64,000 nt of DNA from CAJQQK01 sp049116495 (GCA_049116495.1 JAGDYV010000037.1:1-64000); one strand, 5' to 3'. Shown: positions 51,745-60,931, counted from the first letter of the stretch. Notes: generated by a model from the letters alone, not told the origin. Numbers and translations: made by a program.

Positions 51745-53919
51745 ATGAACATTCAGGCCGATCGCCGGGCTTTTCTGAAAGGTGGCGCAGCCCTCGCCGC
51801 AGCACTCATAGTTGGTATCCGTCCGGATGGCAGTTTCGCAGCCGGTAATGCCACGGCGGCAGAAATTAATCCGTTTGTGCGCATCATGCCAGATGGCATT
51901 GTCCAGGTCGTGCTGAAGCATTTTGAGATGGGGCAGGGCACCACAACAGGCCTTACGACGCTGGTCGCGGAGGAGCTTGACGCAGATTGGGACCGCGTTG
52001 ATATCGAGTTCGCGCCGGCCGACAATAAGCGTTACAAGAACCTGTACTTCGGCGTGCAGGGGACGGGCGGATCAACCGCCATGCCGAACAGCTTCATGCA
52101 GTACCGCAAAGCCGGCGCGGCGGCACGCGAAGTGCTCGTTGCAGCGGCTGCCGCGGCGTGGGGCGTTCCCGCAGCATCGATTACGATCGAAAAGGGCATG
52201 CTGAAATCTGGCAGCCGAACTGCGCATTTCGGCGAAATGATTGAGAAGGCGCGCACGCTGACCCCGTCGAAAGATCCGGCGCTCAAGGACCCGTCGCAGT
52301 TCCGTCTGATCGGCAAGGATGGACTGCAGCGCAAAGATGTCTCCGGTAAAACAGATGGTACGGCCGTCTTCGCAATGGACGTCAAAGTTCCCGGCATGGT
52401 TTATGCGATGGTGCTGCACGCACCGCGTTTTGGCGGCACGCTCAAAAGCTTTGATGCGGCTGACGCAAAAGCGGTTCCAGGTTTCATTGATGCGAAGGCG
52501 TCACCGTTGAAAAACGGCGTCATCGTCTATGGCAAGAACACTTGGGCTGCGATGCAGGCGCGTGATGCGATCACGGCCGAGTGGGATTATTCGAAAGCGG
52601 AAAATCGCTCAACGAAGGAATTGCAAGCGTATCATCGCGGCTTGCTCAGTAAACCCGAATTTGAAGCACGCAAAGGGGGCAATCAGGCTGAAGCTGAAAC
52701 AGCCATCAAAGGTGCTGACGAGGTCGTTGAAGCCGAGCTTTACTTTCCTACGCTCGCGCATGCCCCGATGGAGCCGCTCAACTGTGTCATTGAGCCGACC
52801 GAAAACGGAGTACGGATTCACGACGGGTGCCAGTTCCCTGGTGGGGTACAACCGGCCCTTGCCAAAGTGCTCAAGAAGGAGCTTGAAAACGTAGAGGTGA
52901 AGACGGTTTACGCGGGCGGTTCATTCGGAAGACGCGCAACGCCTGGCATGGAATACCAGGTCGAAGCAGCCTTTGCCTTCGCGCTGCTCGGCGGCCAGAC
53001 ACCGGTCAAACTGGTGCGGAGCCGCGAGGATGATATCCGTGGCGGTTACTATCGACCAATGGCAATGCACAAGGCGCGGATCGGGGTAAAGGACGGCAGG
53101 ATTATCGGTTGGGACCACCGCATTGCCTGTAAGCCAATCATCAAAGGCACCATGTTCGAATCCAAAGAAATCAAGGAAAGTGGTGTCGATCCGGTGTCTG
53201 TCGAGGGCGTCAACGATACCCATTACGCACTGCCTGATATGTCCGTCGGGCTTTCGGATGCGGCAACGCCGATGCCGGTACTGTGGTGGCGGTCCGTCGG
53301 GCATACGCATACCGCCTATGCCATGGAAACGATGATGGATATGGCCGCGATCGCAGCCAAGCAAGATCCAGTAGCATTCCGGTTGAGCTATCTTCCGGGA
53401 AGCGACAAGGACCAGAAACGCCTTGCTGGTGTCCTCAAGCTCGCGGCCGAAAAGGCCGGTTGGGGAAAGGCTGGTGCCGGACGCTATCAAGGTGTAGCCG
53501 TGCATAAGTCATTCAAGTCCTACGTTGCCCAGGTCGTCGAGGTCTCGCTACGGAGCGGCAAGGTAAAAATCGAAAAGGTGACGTGTGCGGTTGATTGCGG
53601 CATTGCCGTCAATCCGGATGTCATTCGCGCGCAGATGGAAGGTGGCATCGGCTTCGGGCTTGGCGCGGTCATGCGCAACGAAGTGACGCTGACCAACGGC
53701 GAGGTGGATCAGTTCAATTTCACAGATTACGAGCCTATCCGCATGTCCGACATGCCACAGATCGATGTGCACATCGTGAAGTCGGCGGAGCCACCAACCG
53801 GCGTTGGCGAGCCAGGCGTACCTCCTGCCGGACCAGCATTGGCGAATGCGATTTTTGCAGCAACCGGCAAGCGCATTACGCGCCTGCCCATGACGGCAAG
53901 CGGTGTTGAGTTCGCCTAG
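51745..53919 (+). CDS. Molybdopterin large subunit of a molybdenum hydroxylase (IorB-like)
   Basis: 724 residues. The N-terminus is a Tat leader: 'ADRRAFLKGGAALAAALIVG', so the complex is probably exported to the periplasm with the small subunit carried along. The body is the IorB/aldehyde oxidoreductase type: 'FVRIMPDGIVQVVLKHFEMG', 'FGVQGTGGSTAMPNSFMQYR', 'VYAGGSFGRRATPGMEYQVE', 'WWRSVGHTHTAYAMETMMD' and the catalytic-Glu region 'SAEPPTGVGEPGVPPAGPAL', in which the conserved G-V-G-E-P is intact. It oxidises N-heterocycles or aldehydes. No cytochrome c electron acceptor gene follows, although the next short ORF carries a signal peptide. Confidence 0.93.
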   Translation: MNIQADRRAFLKGGAALAAALIVGIRPDGSFAAGNATAAEINPFVRIMPDGIVQVVLKHFEMGQGTTTGLTTLVAEELDADWDRVDIEFAPADNKRYKNLYFGVQGTGGSTAMPNSFMQYRKAGAAAREVLVAAAAAAWGVPAASITIEKGMLKSGSRTAHFGEMIEKARTLTPSKDPALKDPSQFRLIGKDGLQRKDVSGKTDGTAVFAMDVKVPGMVYAMVLHAPRFGGTLKSFDAADAKAVPGFIDAKASPLKNGVIVYGKNTWAAMQARDAITAEWDYSKAENRSTKELQAYHRGLLSKPEFEARKGGNQAEAETAIKGADEVVEAELYFPTLAHAPMEPLNCVIEPTENGVRIHDGCQFPGGVQPALAKVLKKELENVEVKTVYAGGSFGRRATPGMEYQVEAAFAFALLGGQTPVKLVRSREDDIRGGYYRPMAMHKARIGVKDGRIIGWDHRIACKPIIKGTMFESKEIKESGVDPVSVEGVNDTHYALPDMSVGLSDAATPMPVLWWRSVGHTHTAYAMETMMDMAAIAAKQDPVAFRLSYLPGSDKDQKRLAGVLKLAAEKAGWGKAGAGRYQGVAVHKSFKSYVAQVVEVSLRSGKVKIEKVTCAVDCGIAVNPDVIRAQMEGGIGFGLGAVMRNEVTLTNGEVDQFNFTDYEPIRMSDMPQIDVHIVKSAEPPTGVGEPGVPPAGPALANAIFAATGKRITRLPMTASGVEFA

Positions 53920-53929
53920 AAGTTGCGCG

Positions 53930-53954
53930 CGGCCCGTGTCATGTCTGCGGGCCG
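53930..53954. terminator. GC-rich stem after the molybdenum hydroxylase operon
   Basis: CGGCCCG (53930-53936) and CGGGCCG (53948-53954) pair perfectly around an 11-base loop, starting 11 bases after the stop codon. No U tract follows, so this is a possible, not proven, terminator. Confidence 0.4.
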
Positions 53955-54043
53955 ACGCACTTTCGACAGGTGCTCAAACTTTGAACTGTTGTGCCAATGG
54001 CACGATTGTAACAACGTTACTTCCGATTGAAGGATTGCAAAAG

Positions 54044-54220
54044 TTGAGGAACCTCTTGCTAGGCGCCGCCATCCTATTGGCAGTCGCGTCTTCAAATGTG
54101 GGCGCGGCGGAGCCTGTCGGCACAGGACGGATAATCAATGAGTTCGCCGCGGGCTCTGTAAGCCGGGTGGAAATCGTGAGCCGGCACCACATTCGCTGCA
54201 GGAAGCTATGGATTTTCTGA
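54044..54220 (+). pseudogene. Short ORF with signal peptide, probable truncated exported protein
   Basis: From the TTG at 54044 (in the frame that starts at 53903) the ORF begins with a convincing Sec signal: 'LRNLLLGAAILLAVASSNVG' followed by 'AAEPVGTGRIINEFAAGSV' and then loses protein-like character ('RHHIRCRKLWIF') before a stop at 54220. Molybdenum hydroxylase operons of this type often have a cytochrome c gene third, but no C-x-x-C-H is present. It is most likely a truncated remnant of such an exported protein. Confidence 0.35.
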
Positions 54221-54592
54221 TGAAGTGGGCCGCAGCCGGCACACCTTGTCCACCAGAATAGGGCACAGCGCGCGGCCGGACCATGCCATTGGCAGACATT
54301 CGGTGTTTTGGCCGCCACACTAAAATTCGGGCCGTTCATCTACGTCGGCAGCATCTTCGATAGCTGGCATCCAGGGATCTTTAGCCTGAAAATTGGGTAT
54401 GCAAGCCATGATGTCCGCGTTGGTCTGAGAGCATTAATTGACCGTAACGCGTTTATTCGAATACCGGACATGGCAAGCACGAGCTTCATTGCAATACAAC
54501 AACGACGCGTTACCCACCAGCGGACTTTTGGGTTCACGCCAATATTAAAGGATACGCCTGGAGCTCGATCAAAAAAACGGACTTGCGTACTG
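54221..54592. other. 372-base stretch with no supported gene
   Basis: Between the short signal-peptide ORF and the end of the EamA gene I see no family feature, RNA or repeat. Confidence 0.4.
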
Positions 54593-55498
54593 TTACCCAG
54601 ACCGTCGTTCCGGAAGCATGACCAATGCAACGCCCAATACTGCTACGGCCATCCCCGCGAGCGCAAACGGGCCGACCGGCTCATTCAAGATGATGTAGCC
54701 AAGCAGCGTCGCCATCGGTGGTACAAGGAAAAACATGCTGGTCATGCGCGAAACGGCGCCACGACGGATCATGATCGTGAGCAGGACCATCGAAATCAGC
54801 GAAATGAAGATCGCCATGTAGACCAACGCGGCAATGAATGCCGGCGTCCAATCGATCCTGCCTTCTTCGAAGATTACTGCCAGCGGGCATATCAAGACAG
54901 CGGCCACTGCAAACTGGATGGTCGAGCCCGTATACGGATTCATCTCGGGGCAGTACTTTTTTTGGTATAGCGTTCCGGCGGTGATCCCGAGCAGCCCCAC
55001 GAACGCCCAAACCATGCCTTCGACCGTCCCCAAACCAAGCGCTAGCTTTCGGGCAACAACTAGTGCAACTCCGGAAAATCCCAAAATCAGCCCCAACCAT
55101 TGACGCGACGAAACCTTCTCGCCGAGAAGAGGGCCAACAACAGCGGCCGTCAAAATAGGTTGCATGCACACGATCAGGGCGGCGACACCGGCTCCGACGC
55201 CCATCCCCATCGCTAACCAGACGCCGCCAAAGTAGAGCGCCTGTAGCAATGTGCCGGCGATCGCGATGTGCCCGACCTCCGCCCAGCTCTGAGGCCACGG
55301 TGCGCGCAGTGCAATCGCGACACCGGCAGCTAGCATAACAACGATAACGTACCTGAGCCCGAGGAAGGTCAAGGTCTCGGCACTACCAAGGCCAATTTTC
55401 GCGGCAATGAATCCGCTGCTCCAAAGCAGTACGAAGGCCGCAGGAACCGCGACGAGAGTGTAATCCTGTTGAGAGATAGGTTGCGCGTCTTGCGTCAT
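54593..55498 (-). CDS. EamA/DMT-family transporter
   Basis: 301 residues with ten hydrophobic helices in two EamA repeats: 'VPAAFVLLWSSGFIAAKIGL', 'FLGLRYVIVVMLAAGVAIAL', 'GEKVSSRQWLGLILGFSGVA', 'FVGLLGITAGTLYQKKY' and 'LGYIILNEPVGPFALAGMAV'. These inner-membrane proteins export or import amino acids and metabolites. It is on the minus strand after the broken GntR regulator, 38 bases apart, a common regulator-transporter pairing; the regulator's loss may leave this gene deregulated. Confidence 0.9.
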   Translation of the reverse strand: MTQDAQPISQQDYTLVAVPAAFVLLWSSGFIAAKIGLGSAETLTFLGLRYVIVVMLAAGVAIALRAPWPQSWAEVGHIAIAGTLLQALYFGGVWLAMGMGVGAGVAALIVCMQPILTAAVVGPLLGEKVSSRQWLGLILGFSGVALVVARKLALGLGTVEGMVWAFVGLLGITAGTLYQKKYCPEMNPYTGSTIQFAVAAVLICPLAVIFEEGRIDWTPAFIAALVYMAIFISLISMVLLTIMIRRGAVSRMTSMFFLVPPMATLLGYIILNEPVGPFALAGMAVAVLGVALVMLPERRSG

Positions 55499-55535
55499 GG
55501 CCGGCTATGGCCTCCGGAGCTGTGCGGGCGAACGG

Positions 55536-56110
55536 TCAAACCAATTCGGTCCGGCCTATTTTACCGCTAATTTTTTCTGCAACAATTTTCCGGATGAGCG
55601 CCCAGCATCCTTCAAGGTGACGCCGGAGCAATTCCGAACTGCCGGGACCATCTTTAGCACGCAGCGCCTTGATGAGGCCGCGATGCTCGCGAACGGCCGT
55701 CCGGGCGCGCGTGCGATCCGTCGAACTCAGATGGCGGACGCGATCAAGTTGCGCGTTGACGCGACCAATGATCTCCGCAATGTGAGGAAAGCCGCCAGCC
55801 TCGACAAGGATCTGATGAAACCGATCATCGGCCGCGATGAAGGAAGACCCGTCTCGCGTATTGACGGCGATTACCATGAGCTGCGTTTCAGCTTCAAGGT
55901 CCGTGAGTTCTTGATGATGTCGACCGTGCGCTGGCTCTCGCGGCGGTTGACGAACGCGCGCACGACGTCGCCGGTTTCGGGCAGCGTCAGAGACGCGGTG
56001 CGGGCGGCGACGTAAACCACCGTGTCGAGTTCGCGATGGCCGATGCGGCAGCCGGCACGTACGAACGTGAAATCGCGCGTCGTCGCCTGCGTGATGGAGA
56101 GCGGACCGGC
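55536..56110 (-). pseudogene. GntR/FCD-type regulator, frameshifted
   Basis: The C-terminal FCD ligand domain is intact in one frame: 'ELTDLEAETQLMVIAVNTRD', 'FIAADDRFHQILVEAGGFPH', 'IAEIIGRVNAQLDRVRHLSS' and 'ALRAKDGPGSSELLRRHLEG'. Upstream, the continuation lies in another frame ('ELDTVVYVAARTASLTLPET' and 'GDVVRAFVNRRESQRTVDII'), so a frameshift near 55905 separates them. The DNA-binding helix-turn-helix is not clearly recoverable. The gene precedes the EamA transporter on the same strand and was probably its regulator. Confidence 0.75.
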
Positions 56111-56285
56111 GGCGGAGCCAAGCGACGGCAGAGCAGTGCGCGAAGTGCGGCAAGCGCATTGCGCCCAAGCCCCCCGATGCCGATGGTGTGCTCGGGCTCT
56201 GGAAGACGCACGGCCACGTCTGATCGACCACGCCGTCACCAAGACTGGGTCATAGCTCTTTTCACCGGCCTAAAGGATCTCGTTG

Positions 56286-56332
56286 ACCATCTCCATTTAA
56301 TTTTTTACAGATAGAAATTAAATGGAGATGGT
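56286..56332. promoter_or_regulatory. 18-bp perfect palindrome covering the leader of the ROK gene
   Basis: ACCATCTCCATTTAATTT (56286-56303) and AAATTAAATGGAGATGGT (56315-56332) are exact reverse complements separated by 11 bases. The right arm contains the GGAG ribosome site of the ROK gene (ATG 56336). ROK repressors bind A/T-rich palindromes, so autoregulation is likely; on RNA the same sequence would hide the ribosome site in a hairpin. Confidence 0.8.
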
Positions 56333-56335
56333 TTG

Positions 56336-57601
56336 ATGCATTCGCCCGGCGGGTCCGTATCATCATTGAGGGCGGCCAACCGGTCGCGCGTGCTGCGTTT
56401 AATCGCCCAGCATCGTTCGATCTCACGCGCCGCGCTATCCGATAGGACGGGCCTCGCAGCTCCAAGCGTTACCCGCATCGTCCAGGAGCTCGACGAACTT
56501 GGTTTGGTAATCAAAGGGCAATCCAGCACGGCTCGCGGTGGTCCAGGCAGGCGCAGAACGGATATCAAGATTGACCCTGCCGGCGCTTACGTGTTGGGCT
56601 TTGTCCTCAACGCTTCCGGCAAGTCAGTCGCGTTAGCTGGTGCTGACGGGCACATCGTTGCCGAGGAGCGTGTCTCTGACAAGGGCCGCCGGTCTCATAC
56701 AGCCGTCCTGGAAAAGTTGGCGCATACTGCGCGCAAACTTTCCGCCACGCATTTGCGCAACAAGCAGTTGCTGCTTGGGGCGATCGTTGCCTGCGCTGGA
56801 GAGGTGGACGTCGATCGCCAGCACCTGAACGAGTCGATGGCACTCGGCTGGCGAGATGTCGCCGTTGGCCAGCAATTGAGATCAATGCTCGACATTCCAA
56901 TCCACGTCGACAATCTCAACGTCACGATGCTCGAAGCCACACAGATGAACGATCATGAGCATCTCGCGGACGACGCGATGCTGATACGGATCGCCAACGG
57001 TATTATTGGCGGCGCCATGATGCAGGGTGGTCGCATGTTGCGTAGCTCTAACGCCAGGCCAAGTTGGATTGGCCATCATCCAGTGAGAGGGGGACGGCAG
57101 CGCTGCTTCTGCGGCGAGATGGGCTGTCTCAACACTGAGGCGTCTGCTCCCGCCATGCTGTCCGCCTTGGCCAATGGCAAATCACCGGCGCGATTTTCGT
57201 CTGCCGATTTTGTAAAAACAGAGGCAGCAGTACGCCGCCTGGTCAAGTCGGCAGATCAAGGCGACCAGCAGGCGATCAGCGTGTTGCACGCTGGCGGTCG
57301 GCAATTGGGCCGTTTCCTTGTTGCCCATGCCGGAAGCCTTGGCCCATCGATCATTCACATCGCCGGCTTTGTCGGGCGCAGCAAGCACTACTTCAAGGGT
57401 GCTCAGAACGGCTTCGATAGCAACGCGCCGCAGGCCCTAAAGGAAGTCACCCGGTTAATTGCAAACGACACATCGGTCATTCAAGCTGCAGTAAGCGTTG
57501 CGTTGGATAGGTTTGTTTACTCACCACGCCTCGATATCGAGCGGTTGTCACTTGCAAGAGCGCCGAGTGCAAGTTCTGTTGAAAGAATGAGCGCTGCATG
57601 A
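56336..57601 (+). CDS. ROK-family transcriptional regulator (NagC/XylR type)
   Basis: 421 residues. An N-terminal winged helix is visible: 'NRSRVLRLIAQHRSISRAAL', then 'GLAAPSVTRIVQELDELGLV' and 'ARGGPGRRRTDIKIDPAGAY'. The ROK domain follows: 'LGAIVACAGEVDVDRQHLNE', 'IPIHVDNLNVTMLEATQM', and the zinc-type loop 'RCFCGEMGCLNTEAS' (C-x-C-x4-C), which resembles the ROK zinc motif. The sugar phosphorylation residues are not obvious, so it is a regulator. The ATG at 56336 has GGAG upstream within the palindrome. It precedes the TctCBA transporter and sulfatases and is probably their repressor. Confidence 0.88.
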   Translation: MHSPGGSVSSLRAANRSRVLRLIAQHRSISRAALSDRTGLAAPSVTRIVQELDELGLVIKGQSSTARGGPGRRRTDIKIDPAGAYVLGFVLNASGKSVALAGADGHIVAEERVSDKGRRSHTAVLEKLAHTARKLSATHLRNKQLLLGAIVACAGEVDVDRQHLNESMALGWRDVAVGQQLRSMLDIPIHVDNLNVTMLEATQMNDHEHLADDAMLIRIANGIIGGAMMQGGRMLRSSNARPSWIGHHPVRGGRQRCFCGEMGCLNTEASAPAMLSALANGKSPARFSSADFVKTEAAVRRLVKSADQGDQQAISVLHAGGRQLGRFLVAHAGSLGPSIIHIAGFVGRSKHYFKGAQNGFDSNAPQALKEVTRLIANDTSVIQAAVSVALDRFVYSPRLDIERLSLARAPSASSVERMSAA

Positions 57602-57802
57602 TTGGCACCAACCCGGATTGCGAAAGGAAAACTTCTCGACATTATTCGCTCATCTAAGTGCATGAATCTCGGGATGCACTCGAATGCCTTGTCAATCTCG
57701 TTCTTCGCTGTGACTGCGATACGCAGAGCGAGCCTGACCAAAAAGAATACTGATGGCCAACCATCCGAACTGGAACACGAAAAAATCTACCGGAGGAAAC
57801 GA

Positions 57803-58798
57803 ATGAAGACGATCCGTTTACTAAAAGGGCTTGCAACCGCTGTTGCAGTTCCCAGCATCGCGATAGCTGCCAGCAGCGCGAACGCCGCCGACTATCCTAA
57901 GAAACCGGTCAATCTGGTCATTCCCTATGACGCAGGCGGCGCTGCCGACCTTGCGGCCCGCATTCTCGCGTCGACGGCGCCGCAATACTTGGGTCACGCG
58001 GTACTGGCAAGCAACAAGACCGGTGCCGGCGGTATCGTTGGGTCCAACTTCGTTGTGCGTTCCAAGCCCGATGGTTACACGCTTCTGCTGGCTCGTGTCG
58101 GTTCTCAGGCTGGTGTTCCGGCAATGAACATGAAAACACCGTACAAGTGGAACGACTACACCTTCATCGGGCTGCTGGAGAAGAACCCCTTCGTTCTCGC
58201 CGTAAACGCCAAGTCGGACCTGAAGACACTCGACGATATCAAGGCAAAACTGAAGGCCGGCAAGAAACTGACCTATGCTACAGGCGGCGTCGGTACGCTG
58301 CCGCACATTGCAATGGTTATGGTTCTCGGCGGCATGGGCGTCGATTCCAAGGCGATGACACATATCCCCTATAAGGGTGGCGGCGCGGCAGCCGCCGCAC
58401 TTGTTGGCGGCCATGCGGACATGTTCTTCCAGAACCTATCGGGTGTGGTTGGCCAGATCCAGGCGGGCAAATTGCGGGCGCTGTTTGTAACGACCAAGAA
58501 GCGCGTCGGTGTTATCAAGGATGTTCCAACCGCCAGCGAAGTTGGTCGACCAGATCTTGAACTGGCGATTGGTTGGAGCGCGCTTTATGGACCGAAAGGA
58601 CTGCCCAAGGACGTCGTCGACAAGTGGTCGGGCGTGCTCCAGAAACTCAAAAAGGACAAGTCCTGGGTCAAGCTGAACAAGAAGCTTGGCAACATTCCCT
58701 CGATCAGCACATCGGCAGAGCTTGAGAAGTTTGCCGGGGCCCAGTTCCAAGCCATGCGTGATGTCGCGACCAAGACCGGCATTCTGATCAAGAAATAG
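57803..58798 (+). CDS. TctC-family periplasmic solute receptor of a TTT transporter
   Basis: 331 residues. A Sec signal peptide is clear ('LATAVAVPSIAIAASSANAA'), then the Bug/TctC fold: 'DYPKKPVNLVIPYDAGGAAD', 'KTGAGGIVGSNFVVRSKPDG', 'HIPYKGGGAAAAALVGGHAD' and 'MFFQNLSGVVGQIQAGKLRA'. GGAGGAAACGA immediately precedes the ATG at 57803, ruling out the longer frame from 57602. It binds the solute in the periplasm for the TctB-TctA permease encoded next. A strong hairpin after its stop may keep its transcript abundant, as is common for binding proteins. Confidence 0.93.
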   Translation: MKTIRLLKGLATAVAVPSIAIAASSANAADYPKKPVNLVIPYDAGGAADLAARILASTAPQYLGHAVLASNKTGAGGIVGSNFVVRSKPDGYTLLLARVGSQAGVPAMNMKTPYKWNDYTFIGLLEKNPFVLAVNAKSDLKTLDDIKAKLKAGKKLTYATGGVGTLPHIAMVMVLGGMGVDSKAMTHIPYKGGGAAAAALVGGHADMFFQNLSGVVGQIQAGKLRALFVTTKKRVGVIKDVPTASEVGRPDLELAIGWSALYGPKGLPKDVVDKWSGVLQKLKKDKSWVKLNKKLGNIPSISTSAELEKFAGAQFQAMRDVATKTGILIKK

Positions 58799-58812
58799 AT
58801 CTTGCAAGCCTG

Positions 58813-58844
58813 GGTGGAAGCAATCGCATTGCTTCCACCGTTTT
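58813..58844 (+). terminator. 12-bp perfect hairpin between tctC-like and tctB-like genes
   Basis: GGTGGAAGCAAT (58813-58824), loop CGC, ATTGCTTCCACC (58828-58839), followed by GTTTT. This is a good intrinsic terminator or partial terminator. Because tctB and tctA follow on the same strand, it probably attenuates rather than ends transcription, raising receptor over permease expression. Confidence 0.8.
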
Positions 58845-58873
58845 GATCGTGAACCCTTTGGGGGGAAGTTTGT

Positions 58874-59383
58874 ATGTGGGCAAAATCCAACATGGCCTCC
58901 GGGATTGTGTTCCTGGCTTTAGGCACAATTGTTCTGGCCGTCCTGATCCCATACGGCATCGAGAAGCCGGCGTCCCTCCAGTTTCTCGCCTTGTCGCCAT
59001 CCTTCTGGCCCAACACCGTCGGTGTCGTTATCAGCTTGATCGGCTTGGCACTGATCGCATCATCCTTCTCTAAGGGCACTGCAGCGACTGCTAAATTGCA
59101 AGCCCTTCAAGACAGGCAGCAATCCTCGACATGGCTCGCGGTTCGACCATTTGTCGTGATGGCGATTTGTTTTGTCCTCTATCTGGCATTGCAACCTCTC
59201 GGGTTCGTTTTGACGACAACGATCGCCATGGTTGTACTCATGCTGGTGGGCGGGGAGCGACGGCTTTGGCTGATAGCATTGACAAGCATTTTGACACCTC
59301 TTGCTCTCTACATCTTCTTCACAAAGGCGACCGGCGTTCCAATCCCAGCCGGCGTGCTTGAACCACTCTTGCTCAGGATTTGA
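58874..59383 (+). CDS. TctB-family small membrane subunit of a TTT transporter
   Basis: 169 residues with four hydrophobic helices: 'GIVFLALGTIVLAVLIPYGI', 'NTVGVVISLIGLALIASSF', 'FVVMAICFVLYLALQPLGFV' and 'LWLIALTSILTPLALYIFF'. This is the small four-helix subunit of tripartite tricarboxylate transporters. GGGGGGAAG precedes the ATG. It ends 5 bases before the TctA start. Confidence 0.88.
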   Translation: MWAKSNMASGIVFLALGTIVLAVLIPYGIEKPASLQFLALSPSFWPNTVGVVISLIGLALIASSFSKGTAATAKLQALQDRQQSSTWLAVRPFVVMAICFVLYLALQPLGFVLTTTIAMVVLMLVGGERRLWLIALTSILTPLALYIFFTKATGVPIPAGVLEPLLLRI

Positions 59384-59388
59384 TCGCC

Positions 59389-60885
59389 ATGTGGGAAACA
59401 CTGGGCAACGCGTTCGTTCTATTCGCACAACCTGAAAACGCCGTGGCACTTTTCGTTGGCGTTATTGTCGGAACGGTCATAGGCGCCATCCCGGGAATGA
59501 CAACGCCGATGGGGGTCGCACTTGCATTGCCGTTCACATTTACAATGCAGCCGGTCACGGGCATTCTTCTACTGCTTGGTGTATATAAAGGCGGGCTCTA
59601 CGGCGGTTCGATCACAGCCATATTGATCAATGCACCCGGCACCCCTGCAGCTTCATGTACCAGCCTGGATGGCTATCCGTTGGCACAGCGCGGCGAAGCC
59701 CGTCGCGCCCTCGACATGGCGCTTTACGCATCGTGCACCGCCGATTTCGTGTCGAACTTATCGCTCATCTTCTTTGCCGGCCTATTGGCTTCATTCGCCT
59801 TGAGTTTCGGCCCGCCCGAATTTTTCACGCTGATTGTGTTTTCACTCACGATCATTGCCAGCGTCTCGGGAGATGTGCTGCTGAAAGGGCTCGGCTCGGC
59901 ATGCCTCGGGCTCCTTTTGTCCGTCGTAGGCCTTGATCTCATTTACGGCACCAACCGGTTTGTATTCGGTCAGGTCGAACTGATGAGCGGACTGAACATC
60001 ATCCCGGTCCTTATTGGCCTGTTCGCGATCCCGGAAGTGCTCAATTTTTACTCGCGCACCGAGGCTGCGAGAAATCTCGGTGCGCTCGCCGGCGTCGGCG
60101 CGACCTTCGCCGACTACTGCAAGTCTTTCAAAACGATCATCCGAGGCTCGGTAATTGGCGTCGTGCTCGGTGTCATTCCCGGTATTGGCGGTGCCCCGGC
60201 AGCGTTTCTCTCCTACAGTGAGGCACGCCGAACCTCCAAGAACCCCGAAAATTTCGGTTCCGGAGAAATTGACGGCGTCGCCGCTTCAGAAGCTGGCAAC
60301 AACGGTGTCGCGGGCGCCACTCTGATCCCGTTGCTCGCCTTGGGTGTGCCCGGTGACATCATCACGGCCATCATCCTCGGCGCCTTTATGATCCACGGAT
60401 TGCGGCCAGGCCCGCTGATGTTCCAGCAGAACATCGACATGATCTACGCGCTCTTCATGGGTATCATGTTGAGTTCGGCCTATCTGTTCGTCGTTGGCAA
60501 GTTTTCGATACGCACCATCTCACGCATTGCCGACATTCCCCAACGCATCCTGTTTCCTATTGTCCTGACGCTCTGCGTGTTCGGAACATACGTCATCAAC
60601 AACACCATTCTTGATGTCCTGGTCATGTTCACCATGGGCGTCGTCGGTTTCGGCATGCTGCGGTTTGGCATCCCGGCAGCGCCTTTCCTGATCGCCTTCA
60701 TCCTGGGGCCGTTGCTCGAGGATAATTTCCGACAGGCTTTGCTTCTCGGGCAGGGGAATTGGACCATATTTGTGCGTAGCGGCATCTGTTGGTTCTTCTG
60801 GGGACTGACTGCGCTGACTATCGGCTTGCTGGTTTACCAGCGACGAACCGGCGCGATCCCTCAGGAAGAGGGTTCGCCGACATAG
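59389..60885 (+). CDS. TctA-family large permease subunit of a TTT transporter
   Basis: 498 residues, about 12 helices. Family hallmarks: 'GVIVGTVIGAIPGMTTPMGV', 'GVYKGGLYGGSITAILINAP', 'GTPAASCTSLDGYPLAQRGE' and 'GSVIGVVLGVIPGIGGAPAA', the last being the repeated G-x-x-P-G-[M/I]-G loop. 'EIDGVAASEAGNNGVAGATL' is also conserved. The start is the ATG at 59389; the TTG at 59380 overlaps the TctB stop. Uptake is driven by an ion gradient. With two sulfatases downstream, the imported substrate may be a sulfate ester or its product (inference). Confidence 0.93.
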   Translation: MWETLGNAFVLFAQPENAVALFVGVIVGTVIGAIPGMTTPMGVALALPFTFTMQPVTGILLLLGVYKGGLYGGSITAILINAPGTPAASCTSLDGYPLAQRGEARRALDMALYASCTADFVSNLSLIFFAGLLASFALSFGPPEFFTLIVFSLTIIASVSGDVLLKGLGSACLGLLLSVVGLDLIYGTNRFVFGQVELMSGLNIIPVLIGLFAIPEVLNFYSRTEAARNLGALAGVGATFADYCKSFKTIIRGSVIGVVLGVIPGIGGAPAAFLSYSEARRTSKNPENFGSGEIDGVAASEAGNNGVAGATLIPLLALGVPGDIITAIILGAFMIHGLRPGPLMFQQNIDMIYALFMGIMLSSAYLFVVGKFSIRTISRIADIPQRILFPIVLTLCVFGTYVINNTILDVLVMFTMGVVGFGMLRFGIPAAPFLIAFILGPLLEDNFRQALLLGQGNWTIFVRSGICWFFWGLTALTIGLLVYQRRTGAIPQEEGSPT

Positions 60886-60931
60886 CGCGGCGCGTGATCT
60901 GCCTGCCTGAGTTCCCCAATGAGAAAGCGTG

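Noticed and set aside
55497..56015. 172-codon plus-strand ORF over the GntR region
   Set aside because: The opposite strand carries a clear FCD domain; this frame is its shadow.
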